A DNA stretch of 64,000 nt from Sciurus carolinensis. Lineage: Eukaryota; Chordata; Mammalia; Rodentia; Sciuridae. How positions within the stretch are numbered: the first letter of the stretch is position 1; each line of letters opens with the position of its first letter. The position numbers and the translations under genes are program-made. Shown here piece by piece: positions 33,506 through 43,530 of this stretch. Where the stretch lies: positions 51,743,177-51,807,176 of the forward strand of contig NC_062214.1 in assembly GCF_902686445.1 (NCBI RefSeq), written 5' to 3'. Under the pieces are notes generated by a model. That model was not told the origin of the DNA, ran no database searches, and saw only the letters and a list, made by a program, of their open reading frames with translations.

Positions 33506-33689
33506 TTCAAAAATAAAATCCAGAGGGAAATATATGTAACATATATACATAAATATATGTATACATAGAAATTAACCTTTGCAATTGGTGAAATGAACAA
33601 ACTGCTGAATGTAAAAATAAAGATGAAAGAAAGAAACCATGAGAATTTCTGTATCAAAATAAAAATGTTAACCTATAGCTCTGGGCAAC

Positions 33690-33815
33690 AATAACAAGTT
33701 CAAGGCCAGGCTTAACAACTTAGTGAGACTTTGTCTCAAAATAAAAAATAAAAAGGGCTGGAGATATATTTGTGCCAAAGTGTTCCTGGGTTTAATACCC
33801 AATAACAAAAAATAA
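33690..33815 (+). mobile_element. B1-dID (MEN-type) composite SINE, 5'-truncated
   Basis: AAGTTCAAGGCCAGGCTTAA and GTGAGACTTTGTCTCAAAAT (end of the B1 half), then GGGCTGGAGATATATTTGTG and TTCCTGGGTTTAATACCC (ID half). Diverged relative to the 48401 copy. Confidence 0.8.
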
Positions 33816-33832
33816 TAAGGTGGTGGGGGGAG

Positions 33833-33875
33833 GGACAGGAAGGAAGGAAGAAAGGAAGGAAGGAAGGAAAGAAAA
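33833..33875 (+). repeat. (GGAA)n purine tract
   Basis: GGAAGGAAGGAAG units with AAAG interruptions, grown from the tail region of the composite SINE. Confidence 0.93.
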
Positions 33876-34044
33876 ACTGTGGTGCATGAAAATGTCAAAA
33901 GGTCTTCTTCAACTTTTAGAAAATTCGCATCTATGTGAGAGTAGATTTGTAGGAAAGAGGTTCCCAGGGGAACAGTGTAAATCTAGTTCTGTCTTGGTTG
34001 GACATAGCTGGTCCATGAAGGCATGGACTGTGGAGCAGCATCAG

Positions 34045-34285
34045 TGTCAACCTAGCATATCTATACTAATATCAGAAAAAGTAGACTTTAAGGCAGGAAG
34101 CATAATGAGAGTTAAAGAAGGAGAAATAATAAGAAGATGCAGTCCACCAGGTAGACAAAACCTCAATACATATGAAGCAAAAATTAATCATAACCACCAC
34201 AATAATTTATGAAGTCCATCTTTAAAAGCGGAGAAAAATCAAAAGCATTAACAATAAAATTTATCAACTAATTAAATAGAAATCT
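34045..34285 (+). pseudogene. Decayed L1 ORF2 fragment
   Basis: ATATCTATACTAATATCAGA, GTAGACTTTAAGGCAGGAAG and ACATATGAAGCAAAAATTAA match the middle part of L1 ORF2 in the plus direction. It lies just downstream of the L1 cluster but is from an earlier portion of ORF2, so it belongs to a different copy or a rearranged one. Confidence 0.7.
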
Positions 34286-34297
34286 TCATTTATTCAT

Positions 34298-34378
34298 GTA
34301 TTTGTTTTATGGGGTTCAGGGGATCAAACCCAGGGTTTCACCCATGCTAAGCCCATGCTCTACACCCCTAAACATAAT
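34298..34378 (-). mobile_element. ID-like SINE relic, antisense
   Basis: TTTTATGGGGTTCAGGGGAT, CAAACCCAGGGTTTCACCCA and GCTCTACACCCCTAAA read as a worn antisense ID body. Confidence 0.65.
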
Positions 34379-34512
34379 TTTTTCAAACAATCCAGATTTT
34401 CAAATTTATTTGCCCTTGGCACTTTGCTTTATTTCTCTCAGCATCTTTAAATCTATGCATTCTGTCTCCAGTTGTATTTTAACAGTAGAGGTTTTCAGAG
34501 TACCTAGCTCAC

Positions 34513-34905
34513 TGTTACAGTTCAGATGTGGTGCCTCCAAAAACTCATGCATGAGATAATGCAAGAAGGTTTGGAGGAGAAATGATTGAACTGCATCCTT
34601 AACCTAATCAGTGAATTAATCCCTAATTGGATTAACTGAGTGGTAACTGGAGGCAGGTGGAGTGTGACTGGAGGAAGTGATTCATTGAGGGCAGGACTTT
34701 GAGGTATATATTTTGTATCTGGAGAGTGAGTCTTTCTTTCTGATCATCATGTGAGCTGCTTCCCTCTGCCACACTCTTCTGTCATGATGTCCAGCCTCAC
34801 CTTGAGCCCCAAGGAATGGAGATTGCTGTCTGTGGATTGAGACCTCTGAAATCATGAGCCCCTAAATAAACCTTTCCTCCTTTTTTTTTGCTACTTTATT
34901 CTATC
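34513..34905 (+). mobile_element. MaLR-type solitary LTR (sciurid family)
   Basis: Starts TGTTACAGTTCAGATGTGGT and shows AGAAATGATTGAACTGCATC, ACTGAGTGGTAACTGGAGGC, CTTCCCTCTGCCACACTCTT, and a poly(A)-signal region CTAAATAAACCTTTCCTCC. Same family as 42063. Non-coding. Confidence 0.85.
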
Positions 34906-35035
34906 TATAAACACAAGTTTGGCTGGGGAGATAGCTCAGCTGGTAGAGTGCTTGCCTTGCAAGCACAAGGACCTGAGTTCAATCCCCAGTACTGCAAAAA
35001 CCTTCTCAACTTCTGATAAATATAAACACAAGTTT
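34906..35035. repeat. Target-site duplication of the ID insertion
   Basis: The 15-base string TATAAACACAAGTTT is present at 34906-34920 and again at 35021-35035, exactly flanking the ID SINE. Perfect identity indicates a fairly recent insertion by L1 machinery. Confidence 0.97.
34921..35020 (+). mobile_element. ID SINE (tRNA-Ala-derived), well preserved
   Basis: The body GGCTGGGGAGATAGCTCAGC...GAGTTCAATCCCCAGTACTGC carries the internal Pol III A box (TAGCTCAGCTGGTAGAGTG) and B box (GAGTTCAATCC). The tail is short and mixed (AAAAACCTTCTCAACTTCTGATAAA). Bounded by a perfect 15-base target duplication. Confidence 0.96.
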
Positions 35036-35275
35036 TACAATCAGATCAGGTTTGGAACCTCACTCTACCATTCCCTCTATATTTGGGGGCAAACTTCTTA
35101 AACTCTCTGTAAGCTCCGAGTCCCTTTATTACAAGATGGAATTACAATGGCATATTGGCTTATAAGGACTAAATGAAATAATATGGGTTAAGTGCTTGAA
35201 AGGATCATAACTCTTACTCAGCACTGTAAGGCAATGCTTAGCACCTGGTCGATGTCAAATAAATGAATAGCTTTC
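35036..35275 (+). mobile_element. MIR SINE relic
   Basis: GGTTTGGAACCTCACTCTAC, GGGCAAACTTCTTAAACTCT, AAGGACTAAATGAAATAATA, CAATGCTTAGCACCTGGTCG: a nearly complete sense MIR directly after the ID target site. Confidence 0.7.
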
Positions 35276-36296
35276 TGCTCCAGAGATCTCCAATAATGTG
35301 TTCTGAACCTTGATTCCCTGCCACTACAGACACCCATCAGCTCCCATTATCTGCAAAGAAATCTCTTTAAGTTATTTTGAGGATTGTATTTTTAATAATT
35401 AGTCCTATAAGCTACAATGGGGTATAAAAGTCTTTACATAAAGCTTCAATGTGAGTTGTGCAATGGACACAGCCCACTCCCTATATCCCAAGAGGGAGGT
35501 TTTGAGTAACTATTTTGCTTCATAAAACTCACATTGCTATAGTTGAGCTGTTGTATTTCATGGATGTGGAATCTTGTTTGGGAAGGGGGGAATACATGGT
35601 AGAGAACAGTAATTTAATCTTGCTCATCCAGGGCGGGTCATGAGTTCTAGAAGGGAGGTAAAAACATGAATGGATGAGTGAATGAATGGGATAGATGGAG
35701 GAGTAAAAACTGCTTACAGAATTAAACATTCTTCTCCATGAAAAACGATGTCAATAGGACTGTATAAAAGGGAGACTCACAAGATGTGTGAGGCAAAATG
35801 GGGATTCAAGAGTTTAGAATCTTAAGAATAAAAGATTTGGCCAACAAGTTATACTATTATCGCCTGCCTATGCAGCAGATTCATTTTTACTGAGCAGTTT
35901 GTTGATTCAATAACAGTTTCTCCAAGCACCAAGGGAAAATGACTTCTAGAAACTCTTCACTGAGGTGTACAAGTACAGATGTGTTTTCTTTTATTCATAG
36001 TATAACAAGAAAAAATTGCAAGAAACCTCTTGAGATAGTATTGCAAAGGGAAAGCCAATGGGTCAGGTAACACATAGGAAGCGTGATTCATGACTTGGGA
36101 GTGTGAAGTGGAATTCAATATGCACCACCAGCCACCTCTCTGTATGAGAAAGTAGTATGGACACTTAGGTCCAGAATGTGGCAGAGGCATGTCCACACAT
36201 GCTGCAGCACAGGAACATGAATAGGTTTTCCTCTAAAATCATTCAGTGATGGAGAGTACATCCAGCACCTATGAAGACAGCATTTTAAAAGCATTG
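35276..36296. other. Unassigned non-coding sequence
   Basis: No family or exon recognised. Confidence 0.4.
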
Positions 36297-36729
36297 TGTT
36301 AGTCAGATTTGCATTGCTGTGACCAAAATACCTGACAAGAACAACTCAGAGGAGGAAAGGTTTATTTTGACTCATTGTTTCAGAGGTTTGGTTATTAGTA
36401 CATCTCTGAGGGTTCAAGGGCAGACAAAACACCTTGGCACAGGGATGTGGCAGAGGAGCACTGCTCCATTCCTGGTGGCCAGGAAACAGAGAAGGAGAGA
36501 GGAGAATGGGCATACACCCTTCCAGAAAATACACCCTTCCAGAGCATGCCCCAAGGGACCCACCTCCTCCAGCCACACACCACCTGCCTACAGTTACCAC
36601 GCAGTCAGTCCAATCAAACTAGGATGAACTGATGAGGTTACAGCCCTTACAGTCCAATCATTTCACCTCTGAATATCCCTGCATTAACACAGGAGTTTGG
36701 GGGGAACACCTTATAACCAAACCATAATA
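36297..36729 (-). mobile_element. MaLR-type solitary LTR, antisense (sciurid family)
   Basis: Plus strand runs from GTTAGTCAGATTTGCATTGC through TGACCAAAATACCTGACAAG, GAGGAAAGGTTTATTTTGAC, CATTCCTGGTGGCCAGGAAA to AACCAAACCATAATA. Its reverse complement shares CTCCTGTGTTAATGCAGG and GAGGTGAAATGATTG with the 42063 copy. Overlapping frames on both strands are chance. Confidence 0.88.
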
Positions 36730-38804
36730 TGCATAAAGCTTAGCATGCTTTGTGTTGCAGGGATAAATCCATCAGAACAATTTCAACAACTACCAGAGCC
36801 TATTTGCCTATCCGAGCTCAAATTATTTTGACACCCTTGTGAAATATTCACATGGGCTCTTTTCGAAGTGCTTAATATTCTGAACAAGACTAATGGTAAA
36901 GGGAAAAGACATACAGCCCATGTTTTGTTCCCCTTCCCACCTGTCCTGCCCCTAGTAATAAATTCCACAACAAAGTCTACCCACCTGCATTCCACAAATA
37001 TAAACATCAACATACATTTGCACACCCATAAATGCCCAATTAATTTCAGAAGAAACCTGGAAAGTTCTCAAACTACCCAAAATGTTGCCATGTGCCATTT
37101 GCCATGTTATTGCTCTCTCCCATCCCAGCCTGCTCTGCCAGGTGTCCCAGTCTGCATCAGGCACCTACAGACGTATGAAGAAGTGCCCTCTCTCCGCTAT
37201 GTATCCTACACTCTTGTGTCTGTTCATAACCCTAATACCTTGCAGTTTTTACTCAAACCAGCACTTTCAAATTTTATAGATGGCCCTCCACATTCTGCCA
37301 TAGCACTTAGACATGAATCTAGTTGAGGCTGGGCTGGGAGACAAATTCAAAGAAAAATGCGGCAGGCTTGACTCAGAATGGCTCTTCCTCACTGATGACT
37401 CAGTTTTGCTTTGGAGCCAAGATTTTCTTCCATGGGGGTGAGGTTCCTTTTGAGGGGGCCCTTCAGTCTCTCACATGTATACTGCTGAGGCCAGTCTGAA
37501 CCCCAGTAACGGTCACAGCTGAGTCTGACCTGCTGTCAGTCAGTAATTATCAACAACCCCCTTTGTTTTTAAAATTAAGCCCAAAAGAAACTGTTTTAAT
37601 GAATTGTTTGGGGTTGCAATTGTAGTCCTGAAGGTATTTAAAATAACTCTGTGGGAAGAACAAATGTTTCTGAAACCTAAAATAGACAAATTGCACTGGC
37701 CTACTTTACAACAAGTCCTAACAAGGCACCAACAATAAAAACTTCCAGTTTTCTTTCAGTCTTAACCAGAAATAGGAAAGTGTTGAGGTTTGATTTGCAA
37801 TTTTCCACTAGTCAAAAGAGACCACTTTCTTCAATCACAGCCTAGAGGCACCTATGGCAGTTCCAAAGTCAGGATATTTTTCCCCCAGAAGGGAAAGGAT
37901 AGCAAATGGTCGTTCTTGCCCATGGCTAATAAATTCATCATTTAAAAGAAATGTATCTCTGTGGATAGGATCAATGGCTTCCCTAATATGGCTTCCCTAA
38001 TGAAAAGCACATTTCTATACGTGCTCCTAACAAGGTCCCATGGAGAGCCTGTGAGCGTTGAAGCGGCTGGAGGCTGCACAGTTTTCAAAGCTAACTGCTT
38101 CCAGGTGCCCAAAGAATACAACTTGAGCTCAGCTAGCTATTTTCAACCTAGTGCTTGAGTGTCTTTGTTCTTGCAAGTGTAAAGTTTCCTTCATTCTCCT
38201 TTTTATGGCCACAGGTTTCTGGGTTGCATAACACCCAATAAGAGAGCACCAAAGGACTGTGTTTTACTGTTTTGTTGTGTTTTATTGACTACATGTTTCA
38301 TTCAGCTAATGCATGCTGGAGAGGCAGGCAATAACAGCTCAATTACACCACTCACGCTCTTCCTCTCCTCCAAGCACCGAGCAACCCAGCACACTTTTAT
38401 TACATCCACATGTAGATGTTAAAAAAAGAAGAAAGGCACGAAGGGGGAGTGCAAGGCACTCTGGTTAAAGTGTCAAAACTGGAACCGCTCCTTTCCCCAG
38501 TGATCCTTGAAGGCCAAGAGCTTTCCAAAGAATAGCAATTTGTTCCTGCTGTGGTCATGGAGGCAGACACTCCATCTCTTCTTGGGAAAAGAATGTCGTT
38601 GCTCCTTGGAGAGAAGTCATGGAAATTTTCTCCCCATGTGGAGAATCTGGGGCTCCTAGAGTGTGCCTTGAGTGCCCCAAAATCCCTGAGCTGTTCATCT
38701 ACCCTTGCAATTCAAAGGCATGTCCACAAAGATGAGGACTCACTCACCCTCCCCTAGATTGTGCAGAATTTAATTTTCAAATGTTTTAAAGCAATCCATA
38801 GGAA
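36730..38804. other. Unassigned non-repetitive stretch with paired AP-1-like motifs
   Basis: About 2 kb without a repeat I recognise. It holds the longest non-repeat frame of the window (36868-37326, 152 codons), which has no recognisable domain. TGACTCA occurs at 37369-37375 and 37396-37402, 27 bases apart. Confidence 0.4.
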
Positions 38805-38902
38805 ACTGTATAACTAACACTTTAGAACCAGAGACACCAGGGTTTAGATCTCAATGCTGATACTTCCTAACTCTTTGAACGTAAACAAGTTGTAATTTTT
38901 TC
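38805..38902 (+). mobile_element. MIR SINE relic, 5' half of an interrupted copy
   Basis: ACTTTAGAACCAGAGACACC, AGGGTTTAGATCTCAATGCT, CTTCCTAACTCTTTGAACGT form the first half of a sense MIR. It ends at the target duplication TAATTTTTTC (38893-38902). Confidence 0.75.
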
Positions 38903-38933
38903 TTTTCTCTCTCTTTCTCTTTCTTTCTTTCTT

Positions 38934-38969
<36 letters not shown>

Positions 38970-39152
38970 GGTACTGGAGATTGCACCCAAGGACACTCTG
39001 CCACTAAATTACATTCTCAGTCTTTTTATATTTTACTTTGATAGAGGGTCTCACTAAGTGGCCCAGGCTGGCCGAGAACTTGCGATCCTCCTGCCTTAAC
39101 CTCCCCAGTTGCTGTAAATAACAGGTGTGGATCACTGTACCCTGCTTTTACT
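38903..39152 (-). mobile_element. B1-dID (MEN-type) composite SINE, antisense, inside a MIR
   Basis: A TTTCTTTCTTTC and pure T tail (about 26 T near 38938-38966) opens it, then the ID half reversed (ATGGTACTGGAGATTGCACC) and the B1 half reversed (GAGGGTCTCACTAAGTGGCC, GATCCTCCTGCCTTAACCTC). Flanked by TAATTTTTTC at 38893-38902 and 39153-39162. Confidence 0.92.
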
Positions 39153-39265
39153 TAATTTTTTCAAGATTCAGTTTCCTCAACTGTAAAATGGGAATAATAT
39201 TACTTGTCTATGGATTGCTGCAAATATTTAGTGAGGAAATTTAAAAACACATAGCATATCACCTG
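39153..39265 (+). mobile_element. MIR SINE relic, 3' half of the interrupted copy
   Basis: AAGATTCAGTTTCCTCAACT, GTAAAATGGGAATAATATTA and ATTTAGTGAGGAAATTTAAA complete the MIR that starts at 38805. Confidence 0.78.
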
Positions 39266-39339
39266 AATACACACCATCCACAGCATGTCACCTCTGTTTA
39301 CAGAGCTGTGGACAAGCCCACTCAATTTTTGCTGTTTGC

Positions 39340-39700
39340 CTATTGTCACTTGTTGCATTGAAAATTTATCTGTGGTTTCTCACTTTCTTGTTAACATTGT
39401 TTCTTCTTGTGTCATAAATTATGGTACCTACTAAGTAGACATACCATAATTTTTAGCCATTTACTGACTGCATTAAAAATTTCCCTAATGTCTATGTAAA
39501 TAATGCTGTCACATGCATATTTGTCAGCAGTAAAAACTATATCAAAAATGTCACTTGTTGAGAACCTATAGGATCAAAAGATATGAATATCTTTAGGACT
39601 CAACTCATACACTACACTGTTTTTCAAGAAGGTTCTCCTGACATTTTACAACAATGCTGGCATCTTTTAGCCATCAGAAATGGGAATACTCCAAATTTAA
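39340..39700 (-). mobile_element. L1 fragment, antisense (end of ORF2)
   Basis: Plus strand carries ATTTTTAGCCATTTACTGAC, CTAATGTCTATGTAAATAAT, GCTGTCACATGCATATTTGT and GGATCAAAAGATATGAATAT, the reverse complement of the ORF2 end and start of 3' region of an old L1. Heavily decayed. Confidence 0.55.
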
Positions 39701-40984
39701 CATCTTTCATGAAAAATTCATATGTGGACATAATGGTTTTTCTTCTACCTAACAGGAGAAATGGAAAAATACTGGTAAATATGCAGCTAATAAGAATTAC
39801 CCAGAAAAATCAAAGGAAAATTAATATTCAATTGTCTAAATAGTTTCTTAATTCTTCACCCTGTGTTTGGAGAAACAATCTCAATAGAAAAGAACTGTTC
39901 ATTGTCTATTTTAAGATCCAAATGCTTTTATCCTAAAGTAAAAAGAGTCAGAACACCCACCAACATTATTTAGACCAACAGTCTTTTAGAACTCAATGGG
40001 CAAAACATGGTGCCTGATGAATGAATTTGAAGGTCACATGGGAAATGATGTTTTCAATGTGGCCAGGACTGTATTACAGGAGAAAACGACGTGTAGGTGA
40101 TTGAGCCCAATATCTTTTGTGAGTAAACAAACCAGGAGAATGTAAGGGATGTGCCCACTTACCCAGCTATTAAGCGGCATAACAAAGACCACTCCACACA
40201 TAGTGCTTGCCCACAGCACCTTCTTCTACAATGCAGCATCTGTACCACCACCACAGACACAGCATTTCTAGAGATGGCCCCATTCTTGATATCATGCCAG
40301 GTAAGGGACATAAAGGACATATTTTGGTGGGAACTGAGAACTGTGCCTCAGTGAGGAAATGCAGTACACCATAGTCAATATGCCTGGATATTCATGTAAT
40401 CTACCATTGGGTCTGTCTTACAATAGGAGGTCAGCACCCAAGATGGTAAGTTGACTAAAGTCCTACCTTTGGGCACCTACTCAACAGAACTGCTTCCAAG
40501 AGCACATTCCTCATCCCTACACACACGTTAGATGCCCTACCATCCTACCATTTATCTGCTGCTAAGAGAGGAAGAGGGCTGCTATTCAACAGGACAGAGT
40601 CCTCTGAGCATATTTTTGTCCCACAAAGCTGGCAAGTACCTTCTATTGCTCAGTGATCTACAGTGATCTACAAATCCAGTCGGCAGCCCATTTTCATACA
40701 GCCTATGAATTAAGAATGATTTCTTACATTTTTTAAGGGTTTGGGGAAAGTAAAACAGAAGAACATGCAGCAAAGACTATAGAGCCTGCAAAGTCCAAAA
40801 TAGTTATTATCTGACCCTCCACAAAAAAAGTGTGCCTTATTCAGTCTAGATTATAGCTCAATGCTGATTTATGAAGCATATTTTCAAGACTCCAACTATG
40901 ATTTTACATTTAAAATTCTCCCTTGTCTGGTGGAATGCCTCTTCCACAGTATCAAAAAGAGTGAGATTTGGAAATAGTGCATGC
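39701..40984. other. Unassigned non-coding sequence
   Basis: A 12-base direct duplication (AGTGATCTAC units near 40651-40672) is the only local structure noted. No family or exon. Confidence 0.4.
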
Positions 40985-41205
40985 ACTCAGTGGTTAGGAG
41001 CATTGCATTGCTTTCAGAGTCAAATAGGTCAGAGTTTGAAACTCAAGACCTCCATCCATTGAAACTCAAGACAGCTCCATTGTCAGAGCTATCAGATTTG
41101 CAATTTTTTTTACTTCTGCAATTCACAATTTTCTCACTTCTGAAACTGTTAATATGAATAATTTCAAAGGGTTGTAGTGAGGATCAAATGAGGTCTCATA
41201 TCATG
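40985..41205 (+). mobile_element. MIR SINE relic
   Basis: CAGTGGTTAGGAGCATTGCA, TTTCAGAGTCAAATAGGTCA, TTCTCACTTCTGAAACTGTT, GGTTGTAGTGAGGATCAAAT. A short internal direct repeat (GAAACTCAAGAC) at about 41038-41071 has lengthened the centre. Confidence 0.65.
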
Positions 41206-41400
41206 TATATAAATCTCACATATCTCTATAATATCTCCATATATATCCATGTATATCTCATATATCTCATTATACATATAAACCTCATTAAATAATCCAT
41301 TTAATATCTATTCAAATTATATCTATATATCTTATTATATATAAATAAATCTCATAATATATATCTAAATATATGCATATAAGTTTTTTTATAACTGATA
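41206..41400. repeat. AT-rich low-complexity block
   Basis: Irregular ATATCTCATATA and ATATATCT units, almost free of G. It starts at the 3' end of the MIR. Confidence 0.9.
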
Positions 41401-42061
41401 AAATCCTCTACAGATAAAAGGCATTTTTACTCCTAATATTGGATCTGAAATGAAATTTTATTTTAAAGTGATATAAATCATGTCTATATATGTTTTTAGA
41501 CCACCTAGGAAGATTTACTGTCTTGTGAACTGACACAATGTACAAGAGATAAATTATTAAAACATGCACATTTTTATAAAACTCAGAGATACCCCTATAA
41601 TACAGAATCCATGGAAAAACTAAAGATACTCATGGCAATTGGAGAACAGTCAACAGAGAAGGAAAGAGAAATTGAGATCCCTGGGATAATTACTACCTAC
41701 AGATTTCATCAACTCCTGTAGCAAATGACTATGTACCTGATAGTTAAACTAGGCTATAAATAACAAGCATATACTCATTTGAGTATCTCAGGATGTTTGA
41801 TTTCTTGTAACAAGAGTCAACAGGCCACCCAGAAGATGGCTATTCAGAACTCATTTTTGTTCCAGCTCTGCATCTACTGCCTCTGACTTCCATGCTCAGG
41901 GTGACAAGATGGCCTACTGCTCCATTGCCAAGCATCAGGTTCATGTTTCAGGTAGGAAGAACAAGGAATGGAGAAGGGCAAGGCACCAAGGCTAAGAGAC
42001 CTATCAGCTTAACTCCACAACTTGAATACAGCTCTGGGACTCCAGTTTCTGGGATGGTAGA
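41401..42061. other. Unassigned non-coding sequence
   Basis: No repeat family or exon recognised. Confidence 0.4.
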
Positions 42062-42062
42062 T

Positions 42063-42490
42063 GTTATGGTTTGGATATGAAGTGTGCCCCCAAAAGCTCC
42101 TGTGTTAATGCAGGAATATTCTGAGGTGAAATGATTGACTTGTGAGAGCTGTAACTTCATCATCCCATCCTACTTTGAATGGACTAACTGGGTGGTAACT
42201 GTAGACAGGTGGGGCATGGCTGGAGGAGGTGGGTCACTGGGATCATGCCTTAGAAATGTGCATCTTCCCTGAAGCTCTGTCCCCACCCCCTTAGTTCCTG
42301 ACAGCCATGAGATGAGCAACTTTCTTCCACCATGTCCTTCTGCCAAGGTGTTCTTCCTCCCTTTGGGCCCAAAGCAAGGAAGTCAATCAAAAATGGATTG
42401 AACCTCTGAATTCACGAACCCAAAATAAAATTTTCCTCCAAGTTCTTCTTTTCAGGCACTACAGCCATAGTGATAAAAAGCTGAATAACA
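42063..42490 (+). mobile_element. MaLR-type solitary LTR (sciurid family), near complete
   Basis: Starts TGTTATGGTTTGGATATGAA, contains CTCCTGTGTTAATGCAGGAA, AACTGGGTGGTAACTGTAGA, CTTTCTTCCACCATGTCCTT, an AAAATAAAATTTTCCTCC poly(A)-signal region and ends near AAAAAGCTGAATAACA. About 430 bases, the size of a complete MaLR LTR. No internal sequence. Confidence 0.9.
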
Positions 42491-42925
42491 CAATAGAGAG
42501 GATATACTTTTCCCTATTCCTCCGGCTAAGTACAACTTAAACCCCAAACATCCTATTTAAGATAGATATAGGTAGACTCTGAAACTTGGAGAGAAGATAA
42601 GCCAGCTAAGGACTTTGGAGTCCAAGAAACAAAACAGCAAGTTCCCTAGGTTTTCTTTGGGTCACATATATCTCAGACTTGGAGCTAAAGGAGCTGGCAA
42701 CAGAAACACTGAGAAGTACAGACAAAAAGCACCAACTAAAACCTGTTCTCTCTAACAAGGGCACAGGGAGGAGGCAACCTAGAAAAAAAATGGAAATCTC
42801 TTAAGCAAAACAGCTCCACTTAGCCAAATACTACAGAAAAAAACAGTGTCCCTAGCTCCTATCAGCAAAGGTTGAGTGGGGAGCCTAGATTTGTGTCCTC
42901 ATAAAACTGTAACAAGGCACCCTAT
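42491..42925. other. Unassigned non-coding sequence
   Basis: A-rich; no family recognised. It may belong to the 5' side of the L1 relic that follows. Confidence 0.35.
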
Positions 42926-42958
42926 CGCGCGCGGGCACACACACACACACACACACAC
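42926..42958 (+). repeat. (CG)4 plus (CA)n tract
   Basis: CGCGCGCG at 42926-42933, a GG step, then alternating CA to 42958. The purine-pyrimidine alternation favours Z-DNA. CpG runs are rare elsewhere in the window. Confidence 0.95.
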
Positions 42959-43239
42959 TCTCAGGATGATGTCAGAGACGGCTAAGTAGGAAATATAACT
43001 TTCACTAGTGCCTATTGTTAATAAATCTCATGCTAAACTGTCAGAAAAGACCATGTAAGGAGCTGAAACACCTCTCTCTGCCCAGCAATAGACAGGAATC
43101 TCCTCCTAAATTTCAAGTACCAATGGAGGTCAGCTTTGAAGTTTGGATTTCTACCTTCATCTATCTGCAACAAGGAATACCCATGTCTATTCCTTTCCTG
43201 CCCTAGCAGTGTTTAATTAAAAAAAAAAAAAAGATAAAA

Positions 43240-43530
43240 CCAGTTCATATAAGATCCAGGGTTTTATAGTACGAAAATGTCCAATATTCAATCCAAAATC
43301 ACTTGTCATACCAACAGTCAGAAATATCTCAAAACAAATGAAAAAAAAAAAAGGAATCAATGGTTGTCAATACTGAGATAAGAGAGACATTAGTAATGTC
43401 TGACATAATTTCAAGGCATAATTTTAAAAATGCTTCAAAGAGAGGTTGTAAATATGCTTGAAACATGAAAATATAGAAATTTTCAGCAAAGAATTTAAAA
43501 ATCTCAGCAGAATGCATCTCATTGGTCAGC
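43240..43530 (+). mobile_element. L1 relic, 5' UTR to ORF1 region
   Basis: AAAATGTCCAATATTCAATC, CAAAATCACTTGTCATACCA, GAAAATATAGAAATTTTCAG and AAGAATTTAAAAATCTCAGC match the region upstream of ORF1 in old L1M elements. The relic may extend back to 42965. No ORF1 frame survives. Confidence 0.5.

Noticed and set aside
33820..34212. 130-codon plus-strand frame
   Set aside because: It starts in a GGAA purine tract and runs into a decayed L1 ORF2 fragment.
34921..34995. Possible tRNA gene
   Set aside because: Same ID body; the 15-bp target duplication proves a retroposon.
36868..37326. 152-codon plus-strand frame outside repeats
   Set aside because: No recognisable domain, mid-AT composition, several shorter frames on both strands overlap it, and no splice or promoter context supports it.
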